This document shows positions 1 to 10,216 of a stretch of DNA of 64,000 nucleotides, one piece after another. Numbering within the stretch: the first letter of the stretch is position 1; every line of letters starts with the position of its first letter. The notes below the pieces were generated by a model that saw only the letters and a program-made list of their open reading frames with translations, was not told the DNA's origin and did no database searches. The position numbers and the translations under genes were made by a program. The stretch covers positions 372,001 to 436,000 of the forward strand of contig QRDG01000413.1 in NCBI GenBank assembly GCA_012064385.1, in the 5' to 3' direction. The stretch comes from Puccinellia tenuiflora (lineage: Eukaryota; Streptophyta; Magnoliopsida; Poales; Poaceae).

Positions 1-775
1 CTCGTGCTGCTCTTAGTGATGAGCGTATTGTTGAGACTCCTATGGAGCTCAATGTTCACCTTCGTGCCTCTGATGGCGATCCCTTGTCTGATCCGACGCG
101 TTATCGTCATCTTGTTGGGAGCCTTGTCTATCTAGCTGTCACTCGTCCGGATATCTCCTATCCTGTCCATATTCTGAGTCAGTTTGTTTCTGCTCCCACT
201 TCTATTCACTAGTCACCTTCTTCGTGTTCTACGATATCTTCATGGCACAATATCCCACCGTCTATTCTTTCCCCGTTCTAGCTCGTTACAGCTCCAGGCT
301 TATTCGGATGCTACGTGGGCTAGTGATCCTTCGGATCGCCGCTCACTTTCTGCTTACTGTGTTTTTCTTGGTGGTTCTCTCATTGCCTGAAAGACGAAGA
401 AACAGACTGCAGTATCACGTTCGAGTGCAGAGGCTGAGTTGCGGGCTACGGCTCTTTTGACGGCAGAGGTGACTTGGTTACGATTGCTATTCGAGGATTT
501 TGGTGTTTCTGTTACAACACCTACTACCCTCTTGTCAGACAGTACAAGTGCTATCAGTATTGCACGTGATCCTGTGAAGCATGAGCTTACCAAGCATACT
601 GGTGTCGATGCTTCTTTTGTACGCGCTAGTGTGCAGGATCAGGTTATTGCTCTTCAGTATGTGCCTTCCGAGTTGCAGTTGGCAGCTTTCTTCATGAAGG
701 CCCAGACTAGAGCTCAGCATGGATTTTATCTCTCCAAACTCAGTGTTGTGGATCCACCATGAGTTTGAGGGGGGG
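1..775 (+). pseudogene. Ty1/copia pol 3' end (RT-RNase H), degraded
   Basis: The frames encode the end of a copia polyprotein: a segment reading GSLVYLAVTRPDISYPV, then YSDATWASDP with RSLSAYCVFLGG (RNase H start), then SAEAELRATALLTAEVTWL and a C-terminal stretch ending near 762. Reading needs a frame change near 205, and a TGA interrupts it near 388 where the family has tryptophan. The copy is therefore inactive and cut by the window edge. A G-rich polypurine tract lies directly before the LTR at 776. Confidence 0.85.
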
Positions 776-917
776 TGTTAGAGTTGTATTATGTGTCCAT
801 GCATACCTGTATAATTTCCTCGTTGTATAAGGGGTTTTCCTGCATATTTGCCACCTATACATGTACTATATATTGTGGCCTTTGACCCCCTGGGAATACA
901 AGTTGCTTTCCCTAACA
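776..917 (+). repeat. 3' LTR of the degraded copia element
   Basis: The segment starts TGTTAGAG directly after a polypurine run and ends CCCTAACA, the inverted TG...CA termini expected of an LTR. At about 142 bp it is short, as in Ale/Retrofit-type elements. The partner 5' LTR lies outside the window, so the length rests on the termini only. Confidence 0.65.
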
Positions 918-1028
918 CTTTCCAGTGCAATATTTATATTTTGAATGTTGCCTTTTCACATTAAATTTGTCTGGCATCAAAATAGTTGAGATTGTTTCTG
1001 TAGTGCTGGAACTGAAAACTAGCACCTC

Positions 1029-1507
1029 CATGTTGCCCCCTCTGCGACGAGGCACCGGAGAGAATATGCCATCTCCTCTTTGCTTGCCCCTTCTCCCGGT
1101 AGGTTTGGTTCGAGATCCTATCCTGGCTGAGAATGACTTGCCGTCCGCCTAACAACGACGCATCGCTCAACGCCTAGCGGCACTCCGTGAGGCAGACAGC
1201 CGTTGCACAAAGGATTGTCCTCCACCACTCTGCTCGTCCCTGGTTGCTCGGGAAGCACTGAAACGACTGCGTCTTTGACAGAGCTCACCCCTCTGTCCAC
1301 AACTTGGTTGCCACGATCAAAGACGAGGAAGCCCTTTGGGCTAGAGCTAGCACCCTGGGACTTAGAGCTGTCATGCCGTGGACCTAGGATGCTCACTGCT
1401 TTCACGTTCTTGCCTTGTATTATGCCTCTAGGAGGAATGTAACTCAAAACCCTACCTTTTCAATGAAATGAAACGCAAAAGTTTTTTACGTTTTCTTGAA
1501 AGAAAAA
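1029..1507 (+). mobile_element. 5'-truncated LINE copy with target duplication
   Basis: A 14-bp direct repeat (aaaactagcacctc) occurs at 1015-1028 and 1508-1521. The DNA between ends in a LINE-like 3' tail (a short inverted TTTTTTACG region, then gaaagaaaaaaaa). This is the footprint of target-primed reverse transcription. No intact reverse-transcriptase domain remains; short open stretches inside have no recognised function. It lies downstream of exon 2 of the glycosyltransferase gene, probably in that gene's intron. Confidence 0.7.
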
Positions 1508-1521
1508 AAAACTAGCACCTC

Positions 1522-1848
1522 TATTCACAGATTTGTAGTTGCTACCAATGTGAAATGGCAGGTTGGGGTGGTGGGGGAGGAAGTACAAAAGCAAACTTTT
1601 TCATCTAATAATCCAAAAAAATAGGTAAGATGAATGAAAATACTAATATGCGGCACAAATAAGACTTTCACAAGCACTGTTACAACGCCACATATAGACA
1701 GTGATTGGTCATTAAACTGCTGCCCTTACTTTGACCTCTTAGTTTGCACATTAAGCTGAGTGTTTATATATGAACTTGTAAGAATAGTTATATGGACTTT
1801 CTTTCTCGCGCAAGGAGTGCTAAGTAAAACACGTATAGAATTTCTTAC
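1522..1848. other. Intron-like sequence without recognised feature
   Basis: AT-rich DNA between the LINE copy and the donor of UGT exon 2. It was searched on the minus strand for the missing PSPG exon and nothing was found. It is probably intron 2 of the UGT gene. Confidence 0.4.
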
Positions 1849-2992
1849 CTGTGGCCTTGTGAGATAAGACCTCAAGCTGGGGGCACCATGAAACAACTAG
1901 GCCCCTCTCCTTGCACTTGTCACGAAGTTCTTCCGATAACTTGTGCTCATCAACAGACCTAACAACCCAGAGGAACTGTTTACCGGAGTTGCACAATCCA
2001 TTGCCAATCTCCTCTAGCTGGGTCGGGACAAGGTCAGCGACTGTTCCATATGAGGCATAGACCACTGAGCAAGGGGGCTGGCTATCTAGCCAGGCCATGC
2101 ACGGTGCTGCACTATCGAAGAGGTCGGACGCATATGTCTTGTTGGATGGCAACCGATCGTCATCCAGGTAGAAGGATGGCAGTGTCGGGCCGATGGTCTT
2201 AACACGCCATGTTGACGCCAAGTAATGGACATTCATAACTCTCCAGTTTGGTTTTGACTGAACTTTTCACTTGAGCAAAACAGCAAACATGTGGCGGGCG
2301 TGAGCAAGGGACCTCACCTTCGGCTCAAGCTCATGGAATGAGTTGACGAAAACGTCGTCGGCGTCCTCCAGCCCATCGAACTGCCCCACCACCGCGTCCA
2401 GGAAAATCCGGTACGAGTCCGGCGCCGCCACGAACGACGGCACGTCCTCGGGCCCCAGCTCGACGCTCAGCAACCCCCGCAGCGTGCTCCCGTCCACGAC
2501 CGGCAGCCCGACGCGGCCCGCGTACACCTCCCCGTAGATGAGGTCCACCGCGCACGGCTGCGATAAGAGCGCCGCGGTGGGCACGCCGGCGGCGCGCGCC
2601 ACGCGCCCCGCCCACGGGAGGTGCGGGTCGTACACCAGCGCGCGCACGGGCCTCCCCGCCGCCGCCTCGGACCGGAAGAGCGCCCCCAGGGTGTCGGACC
2701 CCACTGCGGCCAGCCGGCGCACGTACTCGTCTAAGTCCGGGCACGCGGCCATGCCGCCGGCGTCGAAGCCGTCGGAGATGGCGGCGACGCGGAAGGGGGC
2801 CGCGGGGGGCGGGAGCGTGGCGAGGAGGTGGCGGGTGGTGACGAGCGTGGGGCGGAGGCCGTGGTAGGCCAGGCGGCGGCCGAACTGCAGCATCGGGTTG
2901 AGATGGCCCTGCGCAGCCGGGAAGGCGAGGAGGAGGACATGGCCGCGGTCGCCGCCGTCAGCTTGGACGCAGGGCATGGGGTTCGTCCCCAT
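1849..2992 (-). CDS. UDP-glycosyltransferase (UGT74-like), exons 1-2; 3' exon not in place
   Basis: Family-1 plant glycosyltransferases move sugar from UDP-sugar to small acceptors in the cytosol. Exon 1 (2992-2318, 225 codons) starts MGTNPMPCVQ and holds the acceptor half with HVLLLAFPAAQGHLNPMLQF and the conserved histidine. Exon 2 (2257-1849) begins after a GTTCAG acceptor, in phase with the AAG|GTGAGG donor, and carries TIGPTLPSFYLDDD and WCPQLEVLSHKATG. It stops at a perfect ACAG|GTAAGA donor inside the PSPG sugar-nucleotide box. The rest of that box (family HCGWNS part) and about 100 C-terminal residues are not found between 1 and 1848 on this strand. They may lie left of the window beyond the copia insertion, or be lost. 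The first 12 residues of exon 2 are unusual for the family. UGT74 assignment is by resemblance. Confidence 0.8.
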
Positions 2993-3065
2993 TTTCGGAA
3001 GAGTAAAGCTGCCAATGTGTCAACGAGGTCTTCAACAAATGGGGCTCGCACACACAGCAGAACGC

Positions 3066-3356
3066 GGATATAGCTGGCCAAACGGGCCGGCCCGGCCCGA
3101 CACGACACGAGAGCGGCACGGCCCGTTAGGCACGTTAGGTAATCATGCCGTGCCGGGCCGTCCCACGGGCGTGAATTTTATCTGCGGCACGGCCCCGTGG
3201 CATGAATGCAACCCGTGGGCACGGCCGGGCCGTTTTCTGGCACGCACGAATGCAGCCCGTTAGGTACGGACGGGCCATTTTCGACACTGTTCCTGCGTGA
3301 GGCACGATTATGACCCTTTTTTGATTATTTTTTTCTATAAATAGGTTGAACAACCA
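3066..3356. other. GC-rich inverted-motif region next to hAT remnant
   Basis: Dense repetition of gggccgtgcc/ggcacggcccg motifs in both orientations, typical of subterminal regions of some plant hAT elements. It lies directly upstream of a BED-finger reading frame. No terminal repeat or 8-bp target duplication could be fixed. Confidence 0.45.
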
Positions 3357-3593
3357 CCCAACCAAGATCCTCCAAGGCGTCGAGTAAGGGTGTGGAAGCA
3401 CTATGATGAAGTGGTGGTCGTGCAAGATGGTGTCGAGGTGGTCAAAGCGAAGTGCAAATGGCCTGGCTGCACGAGTCATTTGTCCATTCGTCACGGAGGA
3501 GTCGGCCACTTGCATAGGCACCACGACCGTCATGTCAAGACATCCCTAAGCCAAGCAGAAGACGGTGGAGGAAGTGAAGTTGACGACTTCTAA
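3357..3593 (+). pseudogene. hAT transposase N-terminal fragment (zf-BED)
   Basis: The frame reads RVRVWKHYDEVVV, then KAKCKWPGC and GHLHRHHDRH. This is the aromatic-x(n)-C-x4-C-x(n)-H-x4-H arrangement of a BED zinc finger, found at the N-terminus of hAT transposases. The frame ends after SEVDDF at 3593 and no catalytic domain follows on this strand. It is read as a truncated hAT gene. Confidence 0.65.
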
Positions 3594-3913
3594 TTTGTCC
3601 TTTTAGAATAAAGTTGTACTCTTTTTTCTTCTTAGAGTAAAAAGGTTTTTTAATAAGGCAGCTATCAATAAAGCTATTTTATCATTTCTCTCGTTTCCTT
3701 AGAGTAAGAACATATAAGACAAAACTAGATATGATCTTAATAATTTTATTTAGCTAGCAAGCCGGCTCATTAAAACCTTCCAATCCCCTTAGGTACCCTG
3801 ATAAGAAAAAAGAGTGCGTCTGAAACTTGTTGCTCTCGTACTTAATTGTATATATTACAGACCGAGTTTAAATTATAAAAAGAAAAAAGAAAATTACAAA
3901 GAGGATAAGAAAA
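3594..3913. other. AT-rich spacer inside hAT debris
   Basis: No reading frame, terminal repeat or RNA gene seen. It separates two hAT fragments that face each other. Confidence 0.4.
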
Positions 3914-4172
3914 TTAGTCTTCATCGTTGATATCAAGATACTCCAATGCAGCCAAAAACTCGGGGTCCTCCGGCATGTGTTGGGTTCTATGCTTCGCCCG
4001 ATCGTGATCTTTTACCGTCATTAAACTCTTCATAATGTCAGGGTGGAGACTTGCTCTTCTTGGCTCGAGTACTCTTCCACTTAGACTAAAAGTTCCCTCC
4101 GACGATGTTGTTGATGCGGGGATGATGACGTGATCACACATTCGCTGGGGAACCCCAAGAGGAAGGTATGAT
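3914..4172 (-). pseudogene. hAT C-terminal dimerisation domain fragment
   Basis: On the minus strand the frame reads YRYAASYLPLGVPQ, then IIPASTTSSEGTFSLSGRVL and RASLHPDIMKSLMTVKD. This matches the hATC pattern (PAS-x-SSE, FS-x-GR, R-x-L). The rest of the transposase is absent. It points towards the BED fragment at 3357-3593, so the two do not form one collinear gene: either two elements or an inversion. Confidence 0.75.
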
Positions 4173-4900
4173 GCAGCGTAGCGATAGTTTTTCTTGATTA
4201 CAAAACCAAGGTTGTCAGATCCAGTAGGGCTTGGAGAAGGCTTAGCAAGGTGTCAAGGCGCCGTTTACGACAATTAACGTGGACTTGCACACAATCATGA
4301 ACAAACTAATTTGCCCCAACGAAAAAGAGAGGTTGTCGATCTCTCCGGCTTACTGAACACAAGAAATTAATTGTGCAAGTATAAAATATGATGAGAGTAA
4401 AATATGACCAGCAAGCAAATGAGTGCGGAAAGTTATTAAAAAGTTGTAAACAGTGTAGTAAAATAGGACCTGGGTCCACAGATAAACAGTGGTGTCTCTA
4501 CAGAAGATATGCATGATGGGTAAACAAATTACAGCAAGGCAATTGACAAAATTGTGGGCGCATAACAATATTCCTTTGATTCTACTGACCTACGTAAAAT
4601 AGTATTTAGATGTGATTCATCTGCTTAATGTAGCAATCAAGATTCAAGATCTAGTCTGGAAACCTACTTTAGAATCCCACACTTTAGATTATGGCACGAA
4701 TTTCAGTGAATAGATAGCATTGCTTTATTCCATATCAAGAGAATAGCTGTAAATATGTATATACAAGGTCAGTTCAACCTTTATTTACATATAAGTAGCA
4801 CAATCAGACATGTGTGGAATATACTATAATTGTATTATCCGGAAACATAATACATGTGTGGAATATAAACAACAAAGTGTCCCTAGTAAGCCTCTACCGG
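4173..4900. other. Intergenic, nothing recognised
   Basis: AT-rich sequence with many stops in all frames. No terminal repeats, splice-supported exons or RNA genes were seen. Confidence 0.4.
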
Positions 4901-5675
4901 ATTTGTTTGTTAGTCAAGAGATGGTTAAGGTTTCCTAACCATGGACTTGTTATAGTCACTTGATAACGGAGTCATATCATTAGGAGAATGATGTGATGGA
5001 CAAGACCCAATAATAAAGAGTTGGAACTGATCGTGTCACATAGTTTCATTGCCAACGCTTTTAGTATATGCCAAGTATAGTTTCCTTAGATAATGAGATT
5101 ATGTCACTCCCGTTTACCGGGGCGATACTTTGTGAAAATCAAACGTCGCTTGGTAACTGGATGATTATAAAGGTGGCTTTCAGGTATCTTCGATGGTATT
5201 TATTGGGTGACATGAATCAAGAGCGGGATTTGTCCCTCCATGTGACGGAGTAGATATCTCTGGGCCCTCTCAGTAATATAGCATCCGGAAGTTTGCAAAC
5301 ATGTGATTAAGTGGTAATCACGGAGATCCTATATTATGGACGAGTAAAAAGAACTTGCCGGGTAACAAGATTAAACTAGATATGGTGATATCAACGATCA
5401 AATCTCGGGCAAGTTATATATCATGAGACAAAGGGAATCGTATACGAGATTATTTGAATCTCTGGCATCGTGGTTCAATCGATAAAGAACTTCTTTGAAT
5501 ATGTAGGAGTCAATATGGACATCCCGGTCCCGCTATTGATTATTGATCGGATCATGTCTGCATGTTCTCGAACCCGTAGGGTCACACACTTAACGCTCTG
5601 ATGTAGCTAGGGCTTGCGATGAGATAAATTGATGGTATGAACGAATGGTGATTCGGAATCTCGGATGAGATCCTA
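4901..5675 (+). repeat. Probable LTR-retrotransposon non-coding fragment
   Basis: The non-coding style of this stretch (passages such as aagagatggttaagg, gaatgatgtgatggac and tgtgacggagtagatatc) resembles abundant untranslated or LTR segments of grass retroelements. No open frame, LTR termini or target duplication were found. Family assignment is from general resemblance only. Confidence 0.3.
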
Positions 5676-5861
5676 GAACTGCAGCATCGGGTTGAGGTGG
5701 CCCAGCGCCCCCGAGAAGGCGAGGAGGAGGACATGGCCGCGGTCACCGCCGTCTGCTTGGACGGAGGGCATGGGGTTCATCCCCATTTTTGGAAGAGTAA
5801 AGTTGCCAATGTGTCAATGAGGTCTTCAAAGAATGGGGCTCGCACACATAGCAGAACACGG
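5676..5861 (-). pseudogene. Detached 5' fragment of a UGT paralogue
   Basis: This segment is a close copy of 2882-3066, in the same orientation: the 5' leader plus the first ~35 codons of the UGT gene (start codon at 5780; MNPMPSVQADGGDRGH). Similarity stops abruptly after the codons for MLQF. Differences include a CAAG-to-GGGG-type change altering AAQ to GAL. It cannot encode an enzyme and marks a local partial duplication of the UGT 5' end. Confidence 0.85.
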
Positions 5862-6261
5862 AGAAAATATCCCGGTGGAAACAACTTTTCGGTGGAAACG
5901 GGTGAAAATCACGAAAATGTCATGTTTAAAAGTTCTGAAAAATTCTCAATAAAAATGCATTAAGTTGGAAAGGTAGAGTTTTATGACCATCTAAATTTGC
6001 AAGTTGAAACTCATAATTGTTTAGGAGCTATGAAAATAACAAATTCCGTCATCAATAGTAGCAATATAAATAAGAGCAGCAAATGTTCCTATTCATTGTT
6101 GAATTTGTCATTTATATAGCTCCTCAATAAGTTATATGTATATAGAACTCTACCTTTTCAACTCGTAATGCATTTCTGTTTAAAAACTTTCAGAACTTTA
6201 AACATGGTATTTTCATGATTTTTACCGTTTTCACCGAAAGCTGGTTTCCACCGGCTTTCTT
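5862..6261. mobile_element. Mutator-like MITE with ~110-bp terminal inverted repeats
   Basis: The left end (agaaaatatcccggtggaaa) and the reverse complement of the right end (agaaagccggtggaaacc) are similar for about 110 bp, through the cggtg-aaa, catgtttaaa, atgcatta and aaggtagagtt blocks. The element is flanked by gcagaacacgg at 5851-5861 and 6262-6272, which contains a 9-11 bp target duplication as made by Mutator-type elements. The paralogous UGT leader at 3051-3066 has gcagaacgcgg only once and serves as a natural empty site. There is no coding capacity. Confidence 0.85.
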
Positions 6262-6272
6262 GCAGAACACGG

Positions 6273-7020
6273 CCAGGCCACAGCCTTTTTTTCTTTGAAC
6301 AGGGGTTGGTCCAGAAGGACCGAGTGCTTCATTCGTAGTCAACGCTGGACCTACAATTTACAGATAAGGCTACAAGAAATCAGGTCCTTGAAAGAAAGAG
6401 AGGAATGCAATCAGGTCCTGCCCCATCTCTAGCTCGACGGATCTTGAGCTCGACGCATCTTGAGCTCGACGCATCCGACCTCAACGTCGTTGGGTACTAT
6501 GCCACTTGGGACGAGGAGGCGGGAGCCTGCATCATCAAAGCTGAGGGGCCTCTGCACCGCCAGCGTTGGAACATGCGCGTCAATGAGTCCTAGGGAGAGT
6601 TTGGGGCCCCACTCCAGACCAACGAGTCGTGCACACTGGTTGACTGCCTTCCGAGTCAATCTCCACCCGCAGATATTTTCACCACAGGCCAGCTGGAAAC
6701 CCTAGCTGTCACACACTGGCTCCCACCTCCCCTTTCCTAAAACAGCCGATAACCGACCAATAGGTTCAACCAGTGTCATGCTGTTGTGGTCACCGCACTA
6801 CTCTATGGTGTTGATGATCTGCAAGTAACGCCTAGGCATGCAACTAAACAACTGCTTGACAACTTTTCTCTCAGGAACCAGACTCAGAGAGCGCTGACAT
6901 CGCCTCCTCGTCCTTTTCCTCATCCACCTCTCGGTGTGCGCCTAAATGGGAGACCACAAAAATAGTGTGTATGTTGGATGCTCTTCATCTTTGCCGCCCA
7001 GAACTGGTAGTTCGTATCCG
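6273..7020. other. Intergenic with unassigned open stretches
   Basis: Starts with a T-run and then mixed sequence. A 62-codon frame at 6405-6593 (start MQSGPAPSLARR) contains three tandem copies of gagctcgacgcatc-like sequence. No homology was recognised and no splice context supports it. Confidence 0.35.
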
Positions 7021-7245
7021 TCAGTTGCAGGATAAAAAAAAGCCAATGATCTGCGTCTCGGTGTCGCCGGGCAACTCACTATCATCACCAATCATCTGTA
7101 CCAGTGGCTGGTACTTTGCGTGACTAATAGACTTCTTTTGGGACGATGACATTGCATTAGTTTGCCGCGGCCTCCATGCCTCCAAACACCGCCACCACAG
7201 ATTCATCGCCACACGATCAACAAACTATAAGGCTCTGATATCAAT
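7021..7245 (-). pseudogene. Copia primer-binding site and gag start, antisense
   Basis: Read on the minus strand, the LTR at 7246-7623 is followed by attgatatcagagcc (7231-7245). This is the copia-type primer-binding site complementary to initiator tRNA-Met. Then comes a short frame with MSSSQKKSISHAKYQPLVQM, like the first residues of a copia gag. The frame ends near 7021 and no pol follows, so the element is truncated. Confidence 0.65.
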
Positions 7246-7623
7246 TGTAAGGAAAGTTACTTGCCGCACGAGCAATAGGTGAACACAAGCGGAACCTTCG
7301 GGGAGAAGCAAAAAACTACAGGAGAGAGATGGAGTCAATCAATTTGCTTCGTGTAAACTTTCCCGGCTTTTCAGTTTTTTTAATCAAAATCACAAAGTAA
7401 TCCATCCTAAATATACGGTACAACCCTTTCTAACCCATGTCATCCCACGACTCAGGATTATGCTGTAGTGCACACAAACCACTTGAGCCACACCTCGACC
7501 TGAACCAGCATATCTGAGGTTTATACATGTGACTGACAATACATTACACTTGATTTCTATGACAAAAGGAAACTAACTCAAATGACGATCAGAAAAAACT
7601 GAGCACATATATAACTTCTAACA
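7246..7623 (-). repeat. Copia LTR, minus strand (378 bp)
   Basis: On the minus strand the segment starts TGTTAGAAG and ends CCTTACA. It is directly followed by a tRNA-Met-type primer-binding site, which fixes its downstream border. No second LTR copy was found in the window. Confidence 0.65.
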
Positions 7624-7969
7624 ATCTTTAGCCGATTTATGTAGTCTCTCCATGATTAATCTTGGCCCGTGTCTTGTCTTGTTGCTTATGGCGGGCCAAG
7701 CACAGCATTGCGAACCCGGTTCAAGAAGCTTCACCCATTTCAAGCAGCGCGATATAAGATCGAAAGTTAGACAATCGTCAAGCTAAACAACAAGAAAAAG
7801 GTACACCCTGCAGAGATCATGAGCAAACCTCATGGTCGCGGTTGCCTGCCACCGAGTAGTGTTGTCGCCTGCCATTCGCCGGTGTTACGTCCCGGTTGCT
7901 GTAGAAAAGAACTGGTCACCTTGCCTCCACCACGGTTTCCTAGCACAGCTGATAACGATATTGGTTGAT
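7624..7969. repeat. Spacer and left half of tandem unit split by CACTA
   Basis: From about 7860 the sequence (tcgccggtg-tacgtcccggttg, then aactggtcacc-tgcctccacca) matches 10548-10640 and, less well, 10990-11030. It is the first copy of the ~426-bp tandem unit, interrupted at 7969 by the CACTA element. 7624-7860 has no recognised feature. Confidence 0.6.
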
Positions 7970-8384
7970 CACTAGTGGAGAAAAGGTCTATAGTCCCAGG
8001 GTGGGGAGGACCTCTAGTCCCGGGTGCCCACCCGGGACTAGAGCCCCCCCCCCCTCCCCTCTAGTCCCGGATCAGTTACGACCCGGGACAAAAGGGTCCC
8101 CCACGTGGCCCGTTCCTCCGCGCGTGGTCGAGGACCTCTAGTCCCGGTTCGTAATACGACCCGGGACTAGAGTTCTTCCCACGTGGCAGCCTTTGGCTCT
8201 CCCTTTTTTTGTTTTCCCGCCAAATCTCAAATTTAAAACTATGATCAATATTGCAAAATACATGGTTAATTAATTACAAAACATAAAAATACATATAGCA
8301 AAAATGTTCATAAAAGAAATATCTATCTGATAAAAATATAATTTATTCTTTATGATAATTCAAAATTTTAATTAATTACAGTGA

Positions 8385-8505
8385 GATCACAACCGGGGCT
8401 AGAGCCCGTCTAGCTATTCGATTACATGGAGATCATAACCGGGACTAGAGCCCGTCTATTCGATTACATGGAGGGCACAACCGGGACTAGAGCCTCGTCT
8501 AGTTG
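8385..8505. repeat. Internal tandem repeat of CACTA element
   Basis: Three near-identical units of about 42-45 bp, each containing gattacatggag and accgggactagagcc. The unit carries the same accgggacta motif as the subterminal arrays. Confidence 0.75.
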
Positions 8506-8656
8506 CTGCCATTGTATTTTCCCTTAGGGTTTATGACGTGGTCCACCAAAAATCCCGCAATTTCCTCTTGAAGCACTATAAAGCGCTCCTTTGGTTGCAG
8601 TTTCCTTCGCATTTTATCCAACTATAAAAGAAGGAGATCAATCATCATAACAATAA

Positions 8657-8851
8657 TTATGAATGACACTCAACAATGGTAATAAAATAAAATTGTGAAT
8701 ATATTTGCTCACGTACCTCTATAAATTTCGATGCGTTCCGCTCACTGACCTCCTGGCGAATCCACTCGCAAACGAAGAATCCACACAAATTGGACGCCGA
8801 TGGCTGCCTCTCGCACTTTACGAGAATATAATTCAATAAAATAATAATCAA
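8657..8851 (-). pseudogene. C48 (Ulp1-like) protease remnant in CACTA
   Basis: The minus-strand frame reads KCERQPSASNLCGFFVCEWI. This resembles the catalytic-cysteine region of Ulp1/C48 peptidase domains often carried by grass CACTA and Mutator elements (family pattern Q-x(n)-N-x-CG-x-x-VC). The upstream histidine and aspartate part is absent, so it is a fragment. Assignment is moderate because only one motif is visible. Confidence 0.5.
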
Positions 8852-8978
8852 GCATGATATAATGGTATTGAAATTAGAATTAAAGAGATGCGTGGACCTA
8901 GCTCGTACTACTTACCTTGACTTGATGAAAACTAAGCTCGTTTTTAAATTCACAATGTGTCCTCTTGATGAAACTTTT

Positions 8979-9299
8979 CTAAATCCTGCCCGGCAAAAAA
9001 AATGCAATAACAAATGCGATCAAAATCGCAACTAAGGTAACCATTGATCGAACAGCATAATGATACCAAGCCTCTTTATTAATGGCATAGTTTTTAATGT
9101 TTCTAATCTTCAAGCGCATTGCATCCATCTTGATCTTGTGATCATGGACGACATCAACAAGATACAACTCCAATTCCATCTTCTCTTCTTCACTTCACTT
9201 CTTTTCAATTTTGCTTTCAAATTATTGTTTTCTTTTTCAAATAAATTTAGCATCTCGACAAGAGAGTCGGTTGGAATTTTCGGTTCAACTACCTCCTAG
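8979..9299 (-). pseudogene. CACTA-borne coiled-coil/membrane protein remnant
   Basis: On the minus strand a charged helical stretch (VEMLNLFEKENN, KAKLKRSE) precedes MELELYLVDVVHDHKIKMDA and YAINKEAWYHYAVRS. A hydrophobic segment (VTLVAILIAFVIAFF) near the end is a likely transmembrane helix. The two halves lie in different frames, with an indel near 9180 where gaagt is duplicated. The type recurs in grass CACTA elements as I remember it, but I know of no assigned function. It is broken here. Confidence 0.5.
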
Positions 9300-10216
9300 A
9301 TAAGAATATATATATGTCAAGTGTTATTCGGCATAATTGTTATAAACACGAAATTAAACAAATAGTTATAAAAGATAATATACCACATCTGAATCATAGA
9401 CCGGACGAGGGCCGACGGGGACGGATATCAAAACCATGACACTATACATATAACAAACAGTCATAGAAGTAAAAAAAAAACTATACAACTAACTATGTAA
9501 ATCATACAAATAAGAATTTATTTTTTTTAAATAAGAACAAGAGGCTCACCAAGGTGGTGCCGATGACGCGCCGACGCGGGCGATGCACGGCGGCGAGGAC
9601 AGCGACAGAGATGGGACGACACTAAAACCCACTAATCATACTTTAATTTGAGCTCAAATTGCATATAAAACAAATAAACTAGCAATGTGCATTACACAAC
9701 TAACTTAGGCATTTCATCAAACACCTAGCTAGCAATACAAATGAAATGAGTAGCAAAACTAGCAATGGGGATGAACTTGAGCTCCGGGAGGATGAAGTTT
9801 CGAACCTATTAGAACTCTTGGATATATGGGGCGCCCTTAATCTTGAAAAATTGTGGGAAATGTGGATGAATTTGAGCTAGAGAGGAGATAGAGAGGATAA
9901 AAATGGTGATATGAGCTTTGAACTCGGGCTGGAAGAAGATGATATAGAGCAGAGGACCTCTAGTCCCGGTTCGTGATACGAACCGGGACTAAAGGATCTC
10001 GCGCTGGCCCCCACATTAGCTGCGGCCTGCCGCAACCCTTTTGTCCCGGTTCATTTCACGAATCGGGACTAGAGGGTCCCCACGACCCGAGACTAGAGAG
10101 TGTCGGCCGCGTAGCCGATGAACTAGGACTAGTCCCCCCTTCTAGTCCCGGTCCGAAAGAAATCCGGGACTAGAGCTAAACGGGGCACTGGACCAAAGGT
10201 CATTTTTCTACTAATG

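Larger units (their letters stand above)
7970..10216. mobile_element. CACTA (En/Spm) element, non-autonomous, complete
   Basis: The left end is CACTAGTGGAGAAAAGGTC. The right end is the inverse of CATTAGTAGAAAAATGACC. Both are flanked by the 3-bp target duplication GAT (7967-7969 and 10217-10219). Both ends carry many copies of the subterminal motif tagtcccggt/accgggacta in both orientations, the usual transposase-binding layout of CACTA elements. At 2.25 kb it lacks a TNP2-type transposase and keeps only minus-strand remnants of accessory genes. Titration of another element's transposase is the expected mode of movement (family knowledge). Confidence 0.9.

Noticed and set aside
2331..2867. 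Long Arg/Gly- and Ser/Thr-rich frames over the UGT gene
   Set aside because: Shadow frames of the GC-rich UGT exon 1; no family, start context or splice support.
3357..4172. A single hAT transposase gene
   Set aside because: The two recognisable domains are on opposite strands and no catalytic core lies between them.
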